Positions 36,701-48,713 of a stretch of 64,000 bases of DNA are shown here, one piece after another. The notes under the pieces were generated by a model, which was not told the origin of the DNA, searched no databases, and was given only the letters and a program-made list of their open reading frames with translations. The DNA comes from Stichopus chloronotus (Eukaryota > Echinodermata > Holothuroidea > Aspidochirotida > Stichopodidae). The stretch is taken from assembly GCA_021234535.1 (NCBI GenBank), contig CM037840.1:7925094-7989093 (forward strand), written 5' to 3'. A program made the translations under genes and the position numbers. Numbering within the stretch: position 1 is the first letter of the stretch; every line of letters starts with the position of its first letter.

Positions 36701-39700
36701 AAATTAATGCAAACAATACGACATGTTTCGAAAGGCACTGCTTTCATTGTGAGGTACAAACTGAAATAAACTTTAACATTGGAATTTGTGACAAATTGCA
36801 TAAGGAAGAAAATGAGAAAAGTAGATTAATGGAACCAAGTGAACAATGAACTATGGAGCTGCTTGTTTGGTGATAGGCGCCTTCCAGCCGATGTGTAGAC
36901 TTTCTTCCCTCTTTGTACATAAACTTTCACCACAAGTTGGGAGTCGTTACAATATTTTTTTCACTCAATGAATAGTATCGTAATACCTTTTTGTTGCTGA
37001 AGTTTACTAAAGACGTTGATTATCGACAGCGTGCTGGTCTTTCATTCTTTCATAACAGGAAGATATGAGTATTTACCTCAATTTGCCCGAAAGATAGGAT
37101 CAAAAAATAAAACAAATTTGTAACAACTAGCTCGGTCTCCTCTTGGTAGTCTCCTACTCTTCACTCTTGTAGCACCCCCCCCCCCCCCCTCGTGAAAAAC
37201 GCACCTCGGAGACAATTGCTGAAGTCGATAGTAAGCACCATGTTGCTCTCGTAGACGTATCCTCTCAACAGAAAGCCCACTATGTGTTTCCCCAGTAAAA
37301 TATCAAACAGTGAAACGGAATTTAATACATTCTGGCATCGACTGTGAAAGGCAACCCGAACTACTGCCGTCAGAAACAACGCTTTTATCTGATTGCAGTA
37401 ATTATGCAACTTACAAAGCACTTACTTTCATATCAGTAGGCGTACAACATACTCACTAACAGTGACGTAGCTCTTCCCACATTCCGGGCCCCTCTAAAAG
37501 TGAAATACCTGTATTCGAAAGAAATTCACCATCTGCTACACCATTGGTTGCACCACAGTTGAGAATGGGAAGGGGGGGGGGGGGGACTAATTCCCTCCAC
37601 TATTCGGAGAGGTAGCCTATCGTTATATGATCGCCGGAAACTGCTTTTAAGCTATAGATTTCTATAGAGGGTGAGTTGAGGTACTCATTTTCCAAAATTG
37701 GTTCGGTTGGTATAGTCAGAAAATATTTTTTCCGTACCGAGACTCCCCATTTTTTCCCTCGCTTTGTAATATATACATGTATTTAACATGTTACGCGCGT
37801 ACGTGTGCAACCCCCACGTTCACCACTCATCCCACGGTAGCACCCTTCTTACTGTAACCCCCTGCACTTTTCGGAACCTCGCGCCACCCCTGTGCGACAC
37901 CAGATCATTAGGTGACACCTGCCAACTACAGCGTCGTTTTCAAAATTTGAGAAAATGTGATCGTTGATCTACGAAATTCCATAAATCTTGAGGTCTGACC
38001 CGCAGAGATTCGATCGTAGCGAATCGTAGAAGGGTGGTTGTTAATGGTTAGCAGAACACTGAGTCACAGAACATTCCCCTCTAAACTAAAGATGTGTTCA
38101 GCCCAGAGCCTTACAATATTTGCCAACTGTTCAAAGAATACATGGAGGAGGAGGCATAATTTAATATGATTGTTGTGTCATCTCAACCCATCTGATATGT
38201 ATCTGATCTCTTAGTCCTCTTAGTCCTGTAGACTTCAGCCGGCACTCACCCCCAACCCTTCACCCGTTCGCCACCATCTTTCGCCACCAACTTTTTCGTT
38301 CTGTCCGCCTGCTTATATATGGGCTGCAGAGTATTGGATATCTCTATTATACAGCGACACTGAAAAGTTGTATCTCTTCTTCTGATCGGAACTTCTAGTT
38401 CTGCCACTGCCCCCTCTCTTCCACTAATAACCCCACTTACAAAATCTGGCTGACACTCATGTGGCCGTGAGAAGTTTGGGGGCAGGTTGAAGTTTCCCTC
38501 ACATCCCCTGGAAAGAAAAGCCTACCTACGCGACTGGTTACATGTTAGCCATATGTTTGTAAGTTACCTTGCAGGATGCAGAAGGTATCCTAATGCAGTA
38601 ATGCTCACGTGCTAAGAAAATGGGACGATTTATGTGCGAAAATCAACAGTATTTGTTCCTGTCATCTTTATAAAATGTGTATAAACTACAGAAACATAGT
38701 TTTAGTGCTGATTTATTTTTCCCTTCAATTCTAAAGTGCAAAATTGCGAAGCGCGAAACTTTTTAGTTATCCTACAGTAATATATTAAAATATCGGTACC
38801 AATTAAAAGCTTATATTAGTCAATAATGGTCCCGGCAGTTGGGCCCTATTCGGCATACTACCTACGCTGAATTTCTTTCCTCCAATCACTACAGACATAC
38901 CGCATGGCCAACACATAGGGAATAGCAGCAACGAGGGACTTGCAACATGGGATAAATGAAATGACCTATAGGCGCACATAAACTGTGTACTCTGCCTTGA
39001 TGTTACTTGGTAAGGTGGGCAGGGCCTGTGCTGCCTAGTACTGTGAGATGGAACTACTGAAGAACCTGGAGGGACTCTAAGGTACAGCGCGAGTGGCGCA
39101 CCGAAAATTTTTGGTTCTCTCCATAAAATTACCTCTGGAGAGCGAACACAGGCCTCTGCGGCGGACTGCATTCTGTTTCGTATCGGCTAAGACTCCCCGA
39201 CTAGGGAGCATGCCCCAAGGGGGAGTGCTGCCTACCCTCACCTGGCCCAACCCCTGTTGAGGATCTTCAGTCTATTCGCTCCCCCTACCTTTAAATCAAC
39301 CGACTAAGCGATTTTCCCCCAACTGGCTTCGGAGTTAGGGGGGTCTATGTCCCTGGTCCCTCCGTTGAAACACGCTACTGATCCAATGAGCTAATACAAA
39401 AGCCCAACACTTTTCTTATTTGACTGCCTTTTACTTGGAGGTGGAGGAGGTCTTAATCATGAGACTTTGGGAATTTTCGGTTAGATATAAGTTAAGCTGT
39501 TGCTTCAACTCAACCTGAAACAGGTGTCGCTTTTTTCCAACCGTTACGTATCTTTGGTTCGTATGGGGTCACCTATAAGCCGATGAGAGTAGGGCTACTC
39601 ATCTGATGGCCTGTAGTTTCCTGGAAATTCCCCCCCCCCCCCTTTCAACGTCTCCACATGAACATCTTCCTCTAAATTTATTCCATTGCCAATGTTTTAC

Positions 39701-39858
39701 CTCTATTATCGAGAATGTCACAGTGGTTATACGATGCAGATAGTTGTTTTGTAACTCTGGTGTGGACTACTCCCTTAATTTTTGAAACGGGTGCTAAGAG
39801 AATTTTAATGGCATGGTTAATATTTTTTGAATTACCTCATCTAAGTCTAATCAATTAG
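33726..39858. other. Intergenic or intronic stretch rich in poly(G)/poly(C) runs
   Basis: No exon can be supported. Runs occur at 34138-34150 (G), 34691-34701 (C), 37175-37189 (C), 37572-37585 (G) and 39630-39642 (C), plus an A run at 35894-35914. A 125-codon frame at 36392-36769 and a 122-codon minus frame at 38803-39171 show no family resemblance. If the HYR gene starts at 29.4 kb this is intronic. Confidence 0.35.
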
Positions 39859-40116
39859 TAATCTTTACTTTTTTCACTGCGATAACGGCAATTTGCCCTT
39901 CAGAGGATGTAATTGTTACTTCACCAAATCCAGATGAGACAACGGCTACCGTCAACTTCAATGCAACATGTAAAAATAAGTCAGACGATACCCGCAATGC
40001 AAATTGTTCTGCTACCAGCAGGGACACACCCTTTGTTGTCGGGAATACCACCGTTACTTGCTTGTGTACTGAAGGGGATAATATCGATGAGTGTTCGTTC
40101 ATTTTAATAGTTCAAG
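39859..40116 (+). CDS. Diverged HYR (hyalin repeat) domain exon, phase 1-1
   Basis: The exon of 258 nt (86 codons) lies between an AG acceptor (39857-39858) and the donor CAAG|GTATGC. It contains AICPSEDVIVTSPNPDETTA, NFNATCKNKSDDTRNANCSA, RDTPFVVGNTTVTCLCTEGD and ECSFILIVQG. All six cysteines of the 56-61 kb HYR cassettes are at equivalent positions, and the P.G.TTV.C.C..G......C.F...V signature is kept. Phase 1-1 makes it splice-compatible with those exons 16 kb downstream. There is no stop or frameshift, so it looks functional. It may be an earlier exon of the same gene or the end of a separate HYR gene. The acceptor has a weak pyrimidine tract, so the 5' edge is less certain than the 3' edge. 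Confidence 0.7.
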
Positions 40117-40679
40117 GTATGCAAGTTTGGAAGAAATTATATAGGTGGCAAACTTCTCAAGAGAGACTGATTAAATGCTTCACTTGAGTACTGCTTGGAT
40201 AGGACAAAAACAAGAGCTGTTCGACTTCAAAGATGCAATTCAATTATTCTGCAGTTGATTTGTCTCATGTTTTACGACCTATGATAAGAAAGTGTGAAGG
40301 ACGCCAATTGCAAAGTCAGCCATTACAAAGCTGCTTTCAAGTTTTCAAATAAGGTGCCTCACATTACAATCATTCTTCTGTAATATTTCAATAGAGTCGT
40401 ATAGAGGTTTTGGACTTCCATGTTTGTTACAACTTCAACGTATATACAATGTGAAAGAAACATCGAAGGTCAGATGTGTGTCGAGGAGGCGACCAAGTGA
40501 TAATGACCAGTGGCTTCCTGCTGCAGCTGCATACCTATTTTGTACTTGCAGGTGTTCATATGTAATGTTGCATAATGTTGCATAATATTGCATAATAATA
40601 CATAACCTTGCAGAAATGGAGTAAACAAGTTACATTACATCTTCTAAAAATAAAGATGTGATAAATCTTACTGCTATTT

Positions 40680-41700
40680 GTTCATCTTGAAGAACATTTT
40701 TGATTCCTTGCCCAAGGCAGGCAAGAAATCTATGCAATGGTGATGGCGTGTGTGTGCGTGCGCGTGCGTGTGTGTGTGTGTGACACCTTAACTTGTAAAG
40801 AAGATATCCCAAGAAGGAAAAGTTGCTTGAATTTTAAAGTGGGATTGCAGGTAGTCCATAGAGAGGATACGGTCCCTATTCTTTTTCAGGTAGGCCAAAG
40901 GTCACTTGAGGTCAGCAGGAGGGATATTCAGGGATATCTTAGCAACTGAAGTTGCTGGGACTTCAAACTTAAACCATTATTAGCACTTGATGAGTAGATG
41001 ATCTCTGTCAAGTTTTTAGGAGGTCAAAGGTCACATGAGGTCAGTCGAGGACATAGCTTGAAAACCTTGTAAACACGACATCTCAATGAGGAAAAATTAC
41101 TTGAACTTCAAAGTTGGTATATAAGTAGTCCATTTTGAGTAGATGTTCCCTATTTTTTCCAGGTAGGTCAAAGGTCATTTGAGGTCACCAGAGGGGAAGT
41201 CTGAAATCCTATTTAGGAGGATATCTCAGCAACTGAAAGTTGCTGGAATTTTATACGTATAGCATTGGTAGCATTTGATAAGTAGATGATGTATGTCAAG
41301 TTTTGGCGAGGTCAAAGGTCACTTGGGATCAGTAGCCGACGTAGCTTGAAAGCCTTGTAAAAGAAAACACTATCTCAGTGAGGGAAAGTTGCTTGAACTT
41401 CAAAGATTGTAGGTAGTCCATTGTGAGTAGAGTATCCCTAATCTTTTCCCGGTAGGTCAAAGGTCATTTGAGGTCACCAGAGGATAAATTCTGAAAACCT
41501 ATCAAGTAAGCTATCTCAGCTGCTGAAAGTTGCTGTAACTTCAAACTCTTAACCTTGGTTGTTCTTGATGATTAGATGATCTCTGTCAGGTTTTATTGAG
41601 GTCAAAGGTCACACGAGGTCAAAGTTTAGAAACTTTGTGCACACTGTATCACCAGAAAGAAAAGTTGTTGGAACTTTAAACTTAGTGTATGAAAATCTTG
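40680..41700 (+). repeat. Hairpin-start repeat with tandem DR1 units, copy B
   Basis: The segment opens with TTTTTGATTCCTTGCCCAAG, its hairpin partner and a GT/GC run (40747-40782). Units of about 145 bp follow in two alternating versions (…TTTGAGGTCACCAGAGG and …ACTTGAGGTCAGT). The exact 13-mer AGGTCAAAGGTCA occurs at 41031, 41165, 41309, 41454 and 41599, with a one-base variant at 40892. A third AGGTCA half-site lies 4 nt further in several units. Decayed units with GGTCATTTGGGGTCA continue to about 42800. Confidence 0.85.
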
Positions 41701-42899
41701 TAAGGAAGATACATATCAGGGACTGATTTGTAGTAGACATAGTATCTCAAGGAGGGTAAGGTGAGTGAACTTCAAACTTGGTATGTTGGTTATTCTTTCT
41801 TCATCATAGATTTCAAGGAATCACGAAGACCTTTGACTTTCTGGTTCTGAAACTCATTCAGTCCACTTTTATTGACTTTGAATACATAATTTTTTTGTGG
41901 GGGAGGGGGGTAGGATTGTTTGATTATTCCATATCTTGGGAACTGTTTCAACTGTTAAATGTTCCTCGGCAGAGCAAATCAAATGGAAAATTTTAAATAT
42001 TTTACTCAACATAAACATAAAGGTGGTTCAAAACTGAATCAGTCCAGGACTTGTGTTGACTTGAGTTTCGAAAGCAAACATCACGTACACACACACACAA
42101 AAAAAAAAAACACTTAAGAGGGAGATATCACTTGATGTATTGAACAGCACATAATATCATCAAAAAATTAATTCCATGAACCAAGATAAAAACACTTGCA
42201 AGAAAGTAAGATTTATGTCAGGACTCCTTTGTTCCTTCGGCCTTCAACTTGTTTGGAAGATCGATCTACCTAAAAGTACTCCACCCACAACACTCTGACT
42301 GAGTTTTAACTTTCTCTCAGTTCCTATAAAATGGTAAACAACGGTTAACAAATTTTGCAAGAGCAAGATAATGCAGTATCTTTGAAGTTGGAACTTATCA
42401 TTTCAGGTTAAAGTTTCTGCACCTACGATTCCCTCATCTGTCATTCTGTCTGAAAAAAAAGGGGCTCGCTGTTGTTTGGTGAGGGTTGAAGGTCATTTGG
42501 GGTCATTAAGGAGCAATTTGTCGTGAACGCAATATCTAAAGTAGGGAAGCTTGACTATGTATCATACTTAGCAGGTCGTTGTAGTACATTGGGCTTAGAA
42601 AGTTTATGTATTAATTCTAGTTAGAGGTCATGTGGGGTCAAAAGGGGGAAAATGTGCAAATCTTGTGAAAATGTTGTATACACGATATCTCAATAAGTGA
42701 ATCTTTGGTTTATGTCATACTGGATATGTTTCTAAACTAGATTGAATACAATGAGCCTATTGATTTTAATGGGGATTTGGGGTCATTTGGGCTCAACAGG
42801 GAGCAAAACAGTGAAATCGTTGTGAACACAATATCTAAAAAGGGGAACATCCTTCATAGTACGTTTGAAGGGCATGTGATTCTCCTTGGGTTTTGTAAC

Positions 42900-44330
42900 T
42901 ACCATTGACATTTTCTAACGAGTGCGCTTATTACAGATTTAATTAATGTGTGAAACAACGCGACCGTTTTGGAACCACCCACTAGAGGTCTTCATCACAG
43001 AAAAAAAATTACTCTATATATTCGTTCTCTATTTTTAGTGTTTTATTTTTGTAAGATTTTGGTATAGTAGCATATACCAGGTAGCGTATTCTAAATGTTG
43101 GTCTACCAGTGCTTCCACTTTCCCCGAAATAACCCGAAATTCAGGGAATCTGAGTGCTCTTAGTTAAACTTTCAACCCAGAGCAATAATTCGGAAAATCT
43201 GGTAATTTGAAGGCAAACATTCCTTATTTTGAAATTCTAGGGAATAGTTCACCTTTGCATTTGTTTTGGTTTGTATCGTGTTTGTATACTTCCTTAAAGC
43301 AGCACTGCATCGAGCAATTTAATTCTGATAAACCGAGTTGGCGCAGCACTGTCCCCCGTCACATTGAACCTAGACACGCGGTATTAGAAATTTCAGAAAA
43401 TGCCAATCTGACTTATGGAAATTTTGCATTCTATTTCATGGAAAGTAAATACAAAATGTGGAAGCATTGAGTCGAACGTCTCTACGTTGGCTGAATCTCT
43501 GTGGTCGTTTCGTCTTCGTTTCGATTGTATGTGCACTACGCAACGACATTCATTTATCGCTGGTGTACAAGCACTGCATAGTCTGTACGTATAAAGTGTA
43601 GTGATAGTAATAGCAAATTACCAGGTTCGGAATGACGGTTCCACGGATTTCCCTTTGATTTCTTTTTCGGAACGAAAATCAGTCACTTTTGTTTTTATAT
43701 TCGTGACTGGAGTGTTTGGGTTTTTGTTTTCGGAGTGTTCAGTCCTTGCTGGTGTTATTATAGGTAAGGTTTTCTTTTGTAGTCATTTTGGGTTGAGGGG
43801 AAGATAGTGTTTTGGCCACTGCCAAGGAACTTTTTCTGCTAGGCGTAGGCCTACTGCAACTGGTTTTGTGCAACTAGTAAGTAGTTAAGCCGAAAGACTT
43901 CTTCACTGTCTTAAAGTTAGGGGCTGGCTGTGCTATTACCGTTTGTAATGTTCCTTGCAATTAGTTACTGAAAAGAGTTTACTTGTCAGTTGCTGAAATT
44001 TGAAAAGAAGTTTTACTTAGTACAGTTAGACCTGACATCCTCAATGGTCAGGCTAGGCTCCCTGGCGGTATCACCTGTACTGCACTGATATATATATAGG
44101 CCTAAGTTTACTAATCACTAACAGCTAGGCCAAACGTTCGTTACTCAAATATGAAAAGAAACAAGTCTTCATTTAACTTAGTTCTAGGGTTTAGCGAATG
44201 TGTAGTGGTTTGTTGTACATTGATCTAGACAATAGTGTTGCGTTAGTACTAGTGCTACTGTAAATTACTGATCTAGACCTAGAATTAGGCTTGACTTTGG
44301 CGAAATAATACCGCTATAAACTTCAAACTT
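42900..44330. other. Non-repetitive stretch with a possible exon end at 43.6-43.8 kb
   Basis: A TATAAA (about 43590) is followed by an open frame encoding a hydrophobic segment (FVFIFVTGVFGFLFSECSVL). The frame ends at a phase-1 donor ATAG|GTAAGG (about 43762). The frame has no in-frame ATG, so a signal-peptide exon cannot be claimed. Nothing else is recognised. Confidence 0.25.
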
Positions 44331-45315
44331 GTTAAGACTTTATCAAAGTAGGCCCTATATATGACTTAAATCCATCCAAGGATGACTCATTGATGGCATA
44401 TCCTGAGCGAGTTCAAAACGCCAACTTGAATGTTAGGCCTAAGGCTAGTAATTAAAATTTGAAAAGAAGTTTCACTTAACGTCATAAAGCTTCAGAAAAA
44501 GGTATGAAACTTGGCCATTCGTTGGGTTTTAACGAAATCACTCCACGGTAGATATAAAGGGCACCGAACATTGAAAATAAAATGTTACAGTTCACTAACA
44601 TCTCTCACAGAAATCCAACGCGTAGTCTAGCATCTCAACATCGCAGAAAACTTTGGGATACCAGTGTCACTGAAAATTCTGCGTTAGGTCGACGTAGCGT
44701 GAGGCTAGACTTAAGCGAAATAATAGCGTTGTAATAAAACTTACTGGTTTTTACAAGTATCACTGTTACTGTTTTATAAGTAGAGTCTAACTGTAAGTGT
44801 TGCTGCACTGAATTGCCTTAGCCTACAGTAGTTTGACTTCGAGTACACGTGTGACCTAGATCTAGGCTTACGTAGCCGTAGGGCAATATTACAAGTGGTA
44901 ATTAGCGTTCATCATCATCTCAATAGACTCTGTTAGTCTAAGGACATTTCGTCGAGGAAAAGACTAGTTAAAAGTCAGCTCTGTTGTTAAAGTTCTCTAT
45001 TCCGCCAGACTTCATCAAGGTATGACCTAAATCCGTCCAAGAGTATTTCATTGCCTACATACACTGGTAGCAAGTTCTAAGCGCCAATCATAAGCCTAGT
45101 CATTGAAATTTGAAAGGAGGTTTCACTTTACGTCATAAGGCTTTGAAAAAGGCTTGGCATAAATGCCATTGATTTGTTCTTAAAAGTGAAAGTCACCACG
45201 CGTCCGGTAGCTATCAAGGGAACTGTAGAATGGAAACAACAAGGTTACCGTAACGTTAACACTAACGTCACCTAGATAAATTCAACGCGCAGGTCTAGCA
45301 TCTCAGAAAGCATTA
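44330..45315. repeat. Diverged tandem duplication, ~660-bp offset
   Basis: The segment 44330-44650 (landmarks ATCAAAGTAGGCC..ACTTAAATCCATCCAAGGAT, AAATTTGAAAAGAAGTTTCA and CCAACGCGTAGTCTAGCATC) matches 45005-45315 (landmarks ATGACCTAAATCCGTCCAAG, AAATTTGAAAGGAGGTTTCA and CAACGCGCAGGTCTAGCATC). A shorter third copy lies at about 47555-47640. It is non-coding. Confidence 0.55.
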
Positions 45316-46839
45316 GGATACGCTTCAGTTTTCGTAGCCTAAACAATGTGTTATTGTTAGGAGTGATTCGGTTACACTATCACCTTCCTCTTAATTTTGT
45401 GACATGTTTTACAAATACAGACCTACATTTCTCAATTTCTACTTGCAATTCGCATAGGCCTAATGTAAAAGAAGTAAAAAAAAAACCAGTTGATCGTCCA
45501 GACTTAGGAAGAAAAAAAGAAAAACTGAGCGTGCAGGGTGATTTTATTTTCTATTTTTAGTTCAATGTGTTTGACATTCAACACGACCCAGGTTGTCTTG
45601 CCAGGTTGTAGGTTGCGTTGTAAGGTTGAACGTTTTCTGACTGAAACCTTGTTATACTTTGAGGAGGATAAAACTTTGCCAAAGTTTTTGCAATTTGCAA
45701 AAACTATCACCGGAATGAGTAGTAATGGATGCGTTGTGTGGACTTTGACACAGGTTAAAAGTGTTCACGAAAGTTTGAAGTGCAGGTTGTGCTGAATGCA
45801 CAGTGTATGCACATGCATGTGATTGCAATTGCATCATTGTTTGTGCATAGAAAGGTCACACACATAGCTACTGTGTATAAATGGAACAATTTCTCCAAAT
45901 TGTCAGAAAATACCAATTTCACTGTAATAGAAATGAGCTAGATGACCTGTATCTTTATACCCTTGTCAACAAAAGGAACCTTACTGATGTGGTAGGCATG
46001 ACCTTACGACGCTATTGTAATAGGCTTTAGGATTTACTGTGTACCTACCGCTCTGCACTTACAGAACTCTTTACGTAATGTGGTTGGGGGTTAAAGGGGC
46101 TCAGTGAGTTGGTTAAAAAAATTCGGTAATTTGTTTACATGTTTAGCGTTACTTATACGGTGAAGATGAGTGGTTAAACTGATAGATTCTGAACATCTGA
46201 CACACAACTGAAACAACAATTGCAGAATAAGTAACGATCAATTTCATCACATTGTAATCTGTGGCAAGACAAATTTTACCGTAAGGTATTAGCCATTGAC
46301 AGCCATGTTTGTAAAATAATCCACACTTTCTCAAATTTCCAGTAACTGGAAGAAAATGAATATGACTAATAAGGTTAATTGAAAGTATTGTCTTGCAATG
46401 GTTGTTTTTAAACACTTCACAAAGTAACAATATCACCTTAAATGTTTCCCGTTCGAGTTACAACCATCTTCATGCAAGGAACCATTGTGTCCTTTGGGCA
46501 ATTGTTGTTTATTTGCAACAAATGTTGGAATCTGTGATTCTGCTTTAAATTATACATGATCATGAAGACATACATATTTCAATCACTTTGTATTTTTAAC
46601 AGATCGTGTTTTCTTTTCATTGCAGGTCAGTGTCTTGTTGGAAAGCTGTATTTGCCACTAACGGTCTCCTGCACTCATCTAACAGCAACCAGTGCTTTCT
46701 GGAAATTATCTCCGACATTGCTGGCGTGTAGAGGCAATCGTCTAATTTGTTGTTAGTCGTAGTGTGTGCTCCCCCACAGAATGCTCCTGTTCTTCACTTC
46801 TCCGTTTCCTTAGACGTTCATAGATTTTTCTAAACTTCC

Positions 46840-47075
46840 CTCTGCAACCAGTAGGTGCAGCGAGAGTCTTCTCCCTTGAAAATTGCCCAAGTTTGGACAG
46901 GTGTATGTAACATATTCCTCTCTCTGAATGCCATTCCTTAATATGCAGCAAGGCAGTCAATGTCCTTCTGTTCAACAATTATCCACCAGTTAGGAACTGT
47001 CGTCTCATCCAGCCAGGCAGCAGTTTCCTTTCGAAGGGCAAGGAACCTTCTGCTGGTTCAACCAGAGCTTTGTTT
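46840..47075 (-). pseudogene. Possible decayed coding remnant, unrecognised
   Basis: The minus strand reads FLALRKETAAWLDETTVPNW, then WIIVEQKDIDCLAAY, a stop, then GMAFRERNMLHTPVQTWAIF and CTYWLQREV, then further stops. The composition is protein-like rather than random, but I recognise no family. It could be a relic of a transposon or host gene, or chance. Confidence 0.2.
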
Positions 47076-48437
47076 CATTTTGCATTGTTGCAACAATGCA
47101 AAATGGTGTAAAAATTTCACTTCAGTTGAATCAAACTTTGGTTACATAATTTGTTTGTTTGTATTGTTTTTGCACTGTTTTTTTTTTTCAGCAAAATATA
47201 TGTGCAATACTTACAAAGTGTAAAAGACATGTGACTCATTACTAGAAAAGGAAGAAAAATAAGAACTACAATATGAGTGGCAATATATATGCTAGAAAAA
47301 TATTGCAAAATTATAATTAAGAAATAAATAAAACAATGGCTATACTAACACCAGTGTGGTCAGCAAATTTTCTGCTATTAAAAGTTTGTACAATTTTCAG
47401 TATTTCAATTTCAGAGGTTTGGAATACAAACATGGAATGTTTACTACTCTCAACTAGATGATCTTAAATTTTACTATTGCAACTTTGTATATTCGAAACT
47501 AACGAAAAGCCAATACTGCCCAAGAAATTATTAAGACCATCTGCGATCTCTGTTTTAACGTTAGTTACCCTAGCGTTTACACTAATGTTATTCAGACTTC
47601 AGATAAATCCAGGGCGTAGACTCATTGCAGAAAACATTCGGATACCTTTCACTCATGGCTTTGAATTGGGAAATTGCAAGAAGGGAATATAATAGTAAGA
47701 AAATTTAGGGAGACAAGGGTAATTTTCCTTTTCTCTTTTTTTTTCTTTTTTTTTGCTGTTGTTGTCTTCTGTAGGCTTTTTTCTGCTGTACATCAGTTTT
47801 TGATTTGAACTTATCCGTGAAAGGAAACTCACATCAAACATACTGCAACCATACAAGTGGAGTCATTCAACCATCTACAGGCTGATAGTTGGTAACTTGT
47901 TCCACTTCATCCCTGTTGAGATATACACTACACAATAGTCCGAACTTCATAAGCCTGCATAGTGGCCTAATTGTATCATTACAGGGACGTTTCCGTGAGT
48001 GTTGTAGCTGTGGGTGGCAGCACCAGGATTTTAGATTTACGACGGGCGGGGGATGGGGGTGGCTGGGCAAATAAAGGGCGAAGAAAGCATTGAAGCAGAA
48101 ATAGCGGGCAATAACCATTCTCAAAATGTGCAATATATTATTTTTAATAATGGAAAAAAATCTCATCATTGACATCTGAAGAATAGCGTCATCCTGTCTT
48201 GTTTTTTTGATAATAATAATAATATTCTATTACGAATCGAAATCTGGGGTAAGTTGTTCCGATAGCAACTTTTCCGTATAATTTCGAAGACAGGGGTATT
48301 AACGTTGTTACACTTAAGAATGTGATGACTTTCTTCTCCAGGTTTCCTAATTCTTTCTCTGGGGCATTTTCATGTTTCAGCTTCGATCTTTGGAGACTGC
48401 TCAAGCCCATGATCTGTGATTTGATTTTAAGCCAGAA

Positions 48438-48713
48438 ATGACTGTTTTCCTTCCTTGTAAACTGCTACAGTTTTTCCTCTTTATTTCGTTCTGCAATGCA
48501 GAAACCGTATGGAGTGTTTGTGTTATTTCACTTGTGGTTTGGTCCATTCTTATAATTTGGTACTCAGGAAGTCCACCGAATGCTCAGAAAAAAGAAAAAA
48601 AAAAAGAGAAAAATCGCAATTTGTTAGTTGACAGTCGTCAATTCTTGTTAACATCTTCGAATTTTGAGCCGTGGTACATTACAATGTTTAAGTTCCACAA
48701 AGAAAACTTGTAA
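48438..48713 (+). CDS. Hypothetical 91-codon frame with signal-peptide-like start
   Basis: The ATG-initiated frame begins MTVFLPCKLLQFFLFISFCN and has a plausible cleavage site after NA. A second hydrophobic stretch (VCVISLVVWSILIIWY) is followed by a Lys-rich low-complexity part from an A-rich tract. There is no homology I recognise and no compelling splice sites. It is listed only because it lies on the same strand 6-8 kb upstream of the HYR exons. Confidence 0.15.
   Translation: MTVFLPCKLLQFFLFISFCNAETVWSVCVISLVVWSILIIWYSGSPPNAQKKEKKKEKNRNLLVDSRQFLLTSSNFEPWYITMFKFHKENL

Noticed and set aside
36392..36769. 125-codon plus-strand frame
   Set aside because: It begins with a GTG, shows no family resemblance, and no splice context supports an exon.
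45538..45795. 85-codon frame containing ERFLTETLLYFEEDKTLPKF
   Set aside because: I considered a resemblance to HECT-type or transposon proteins, but no second motif supports it and the codons end at a stop soon after.
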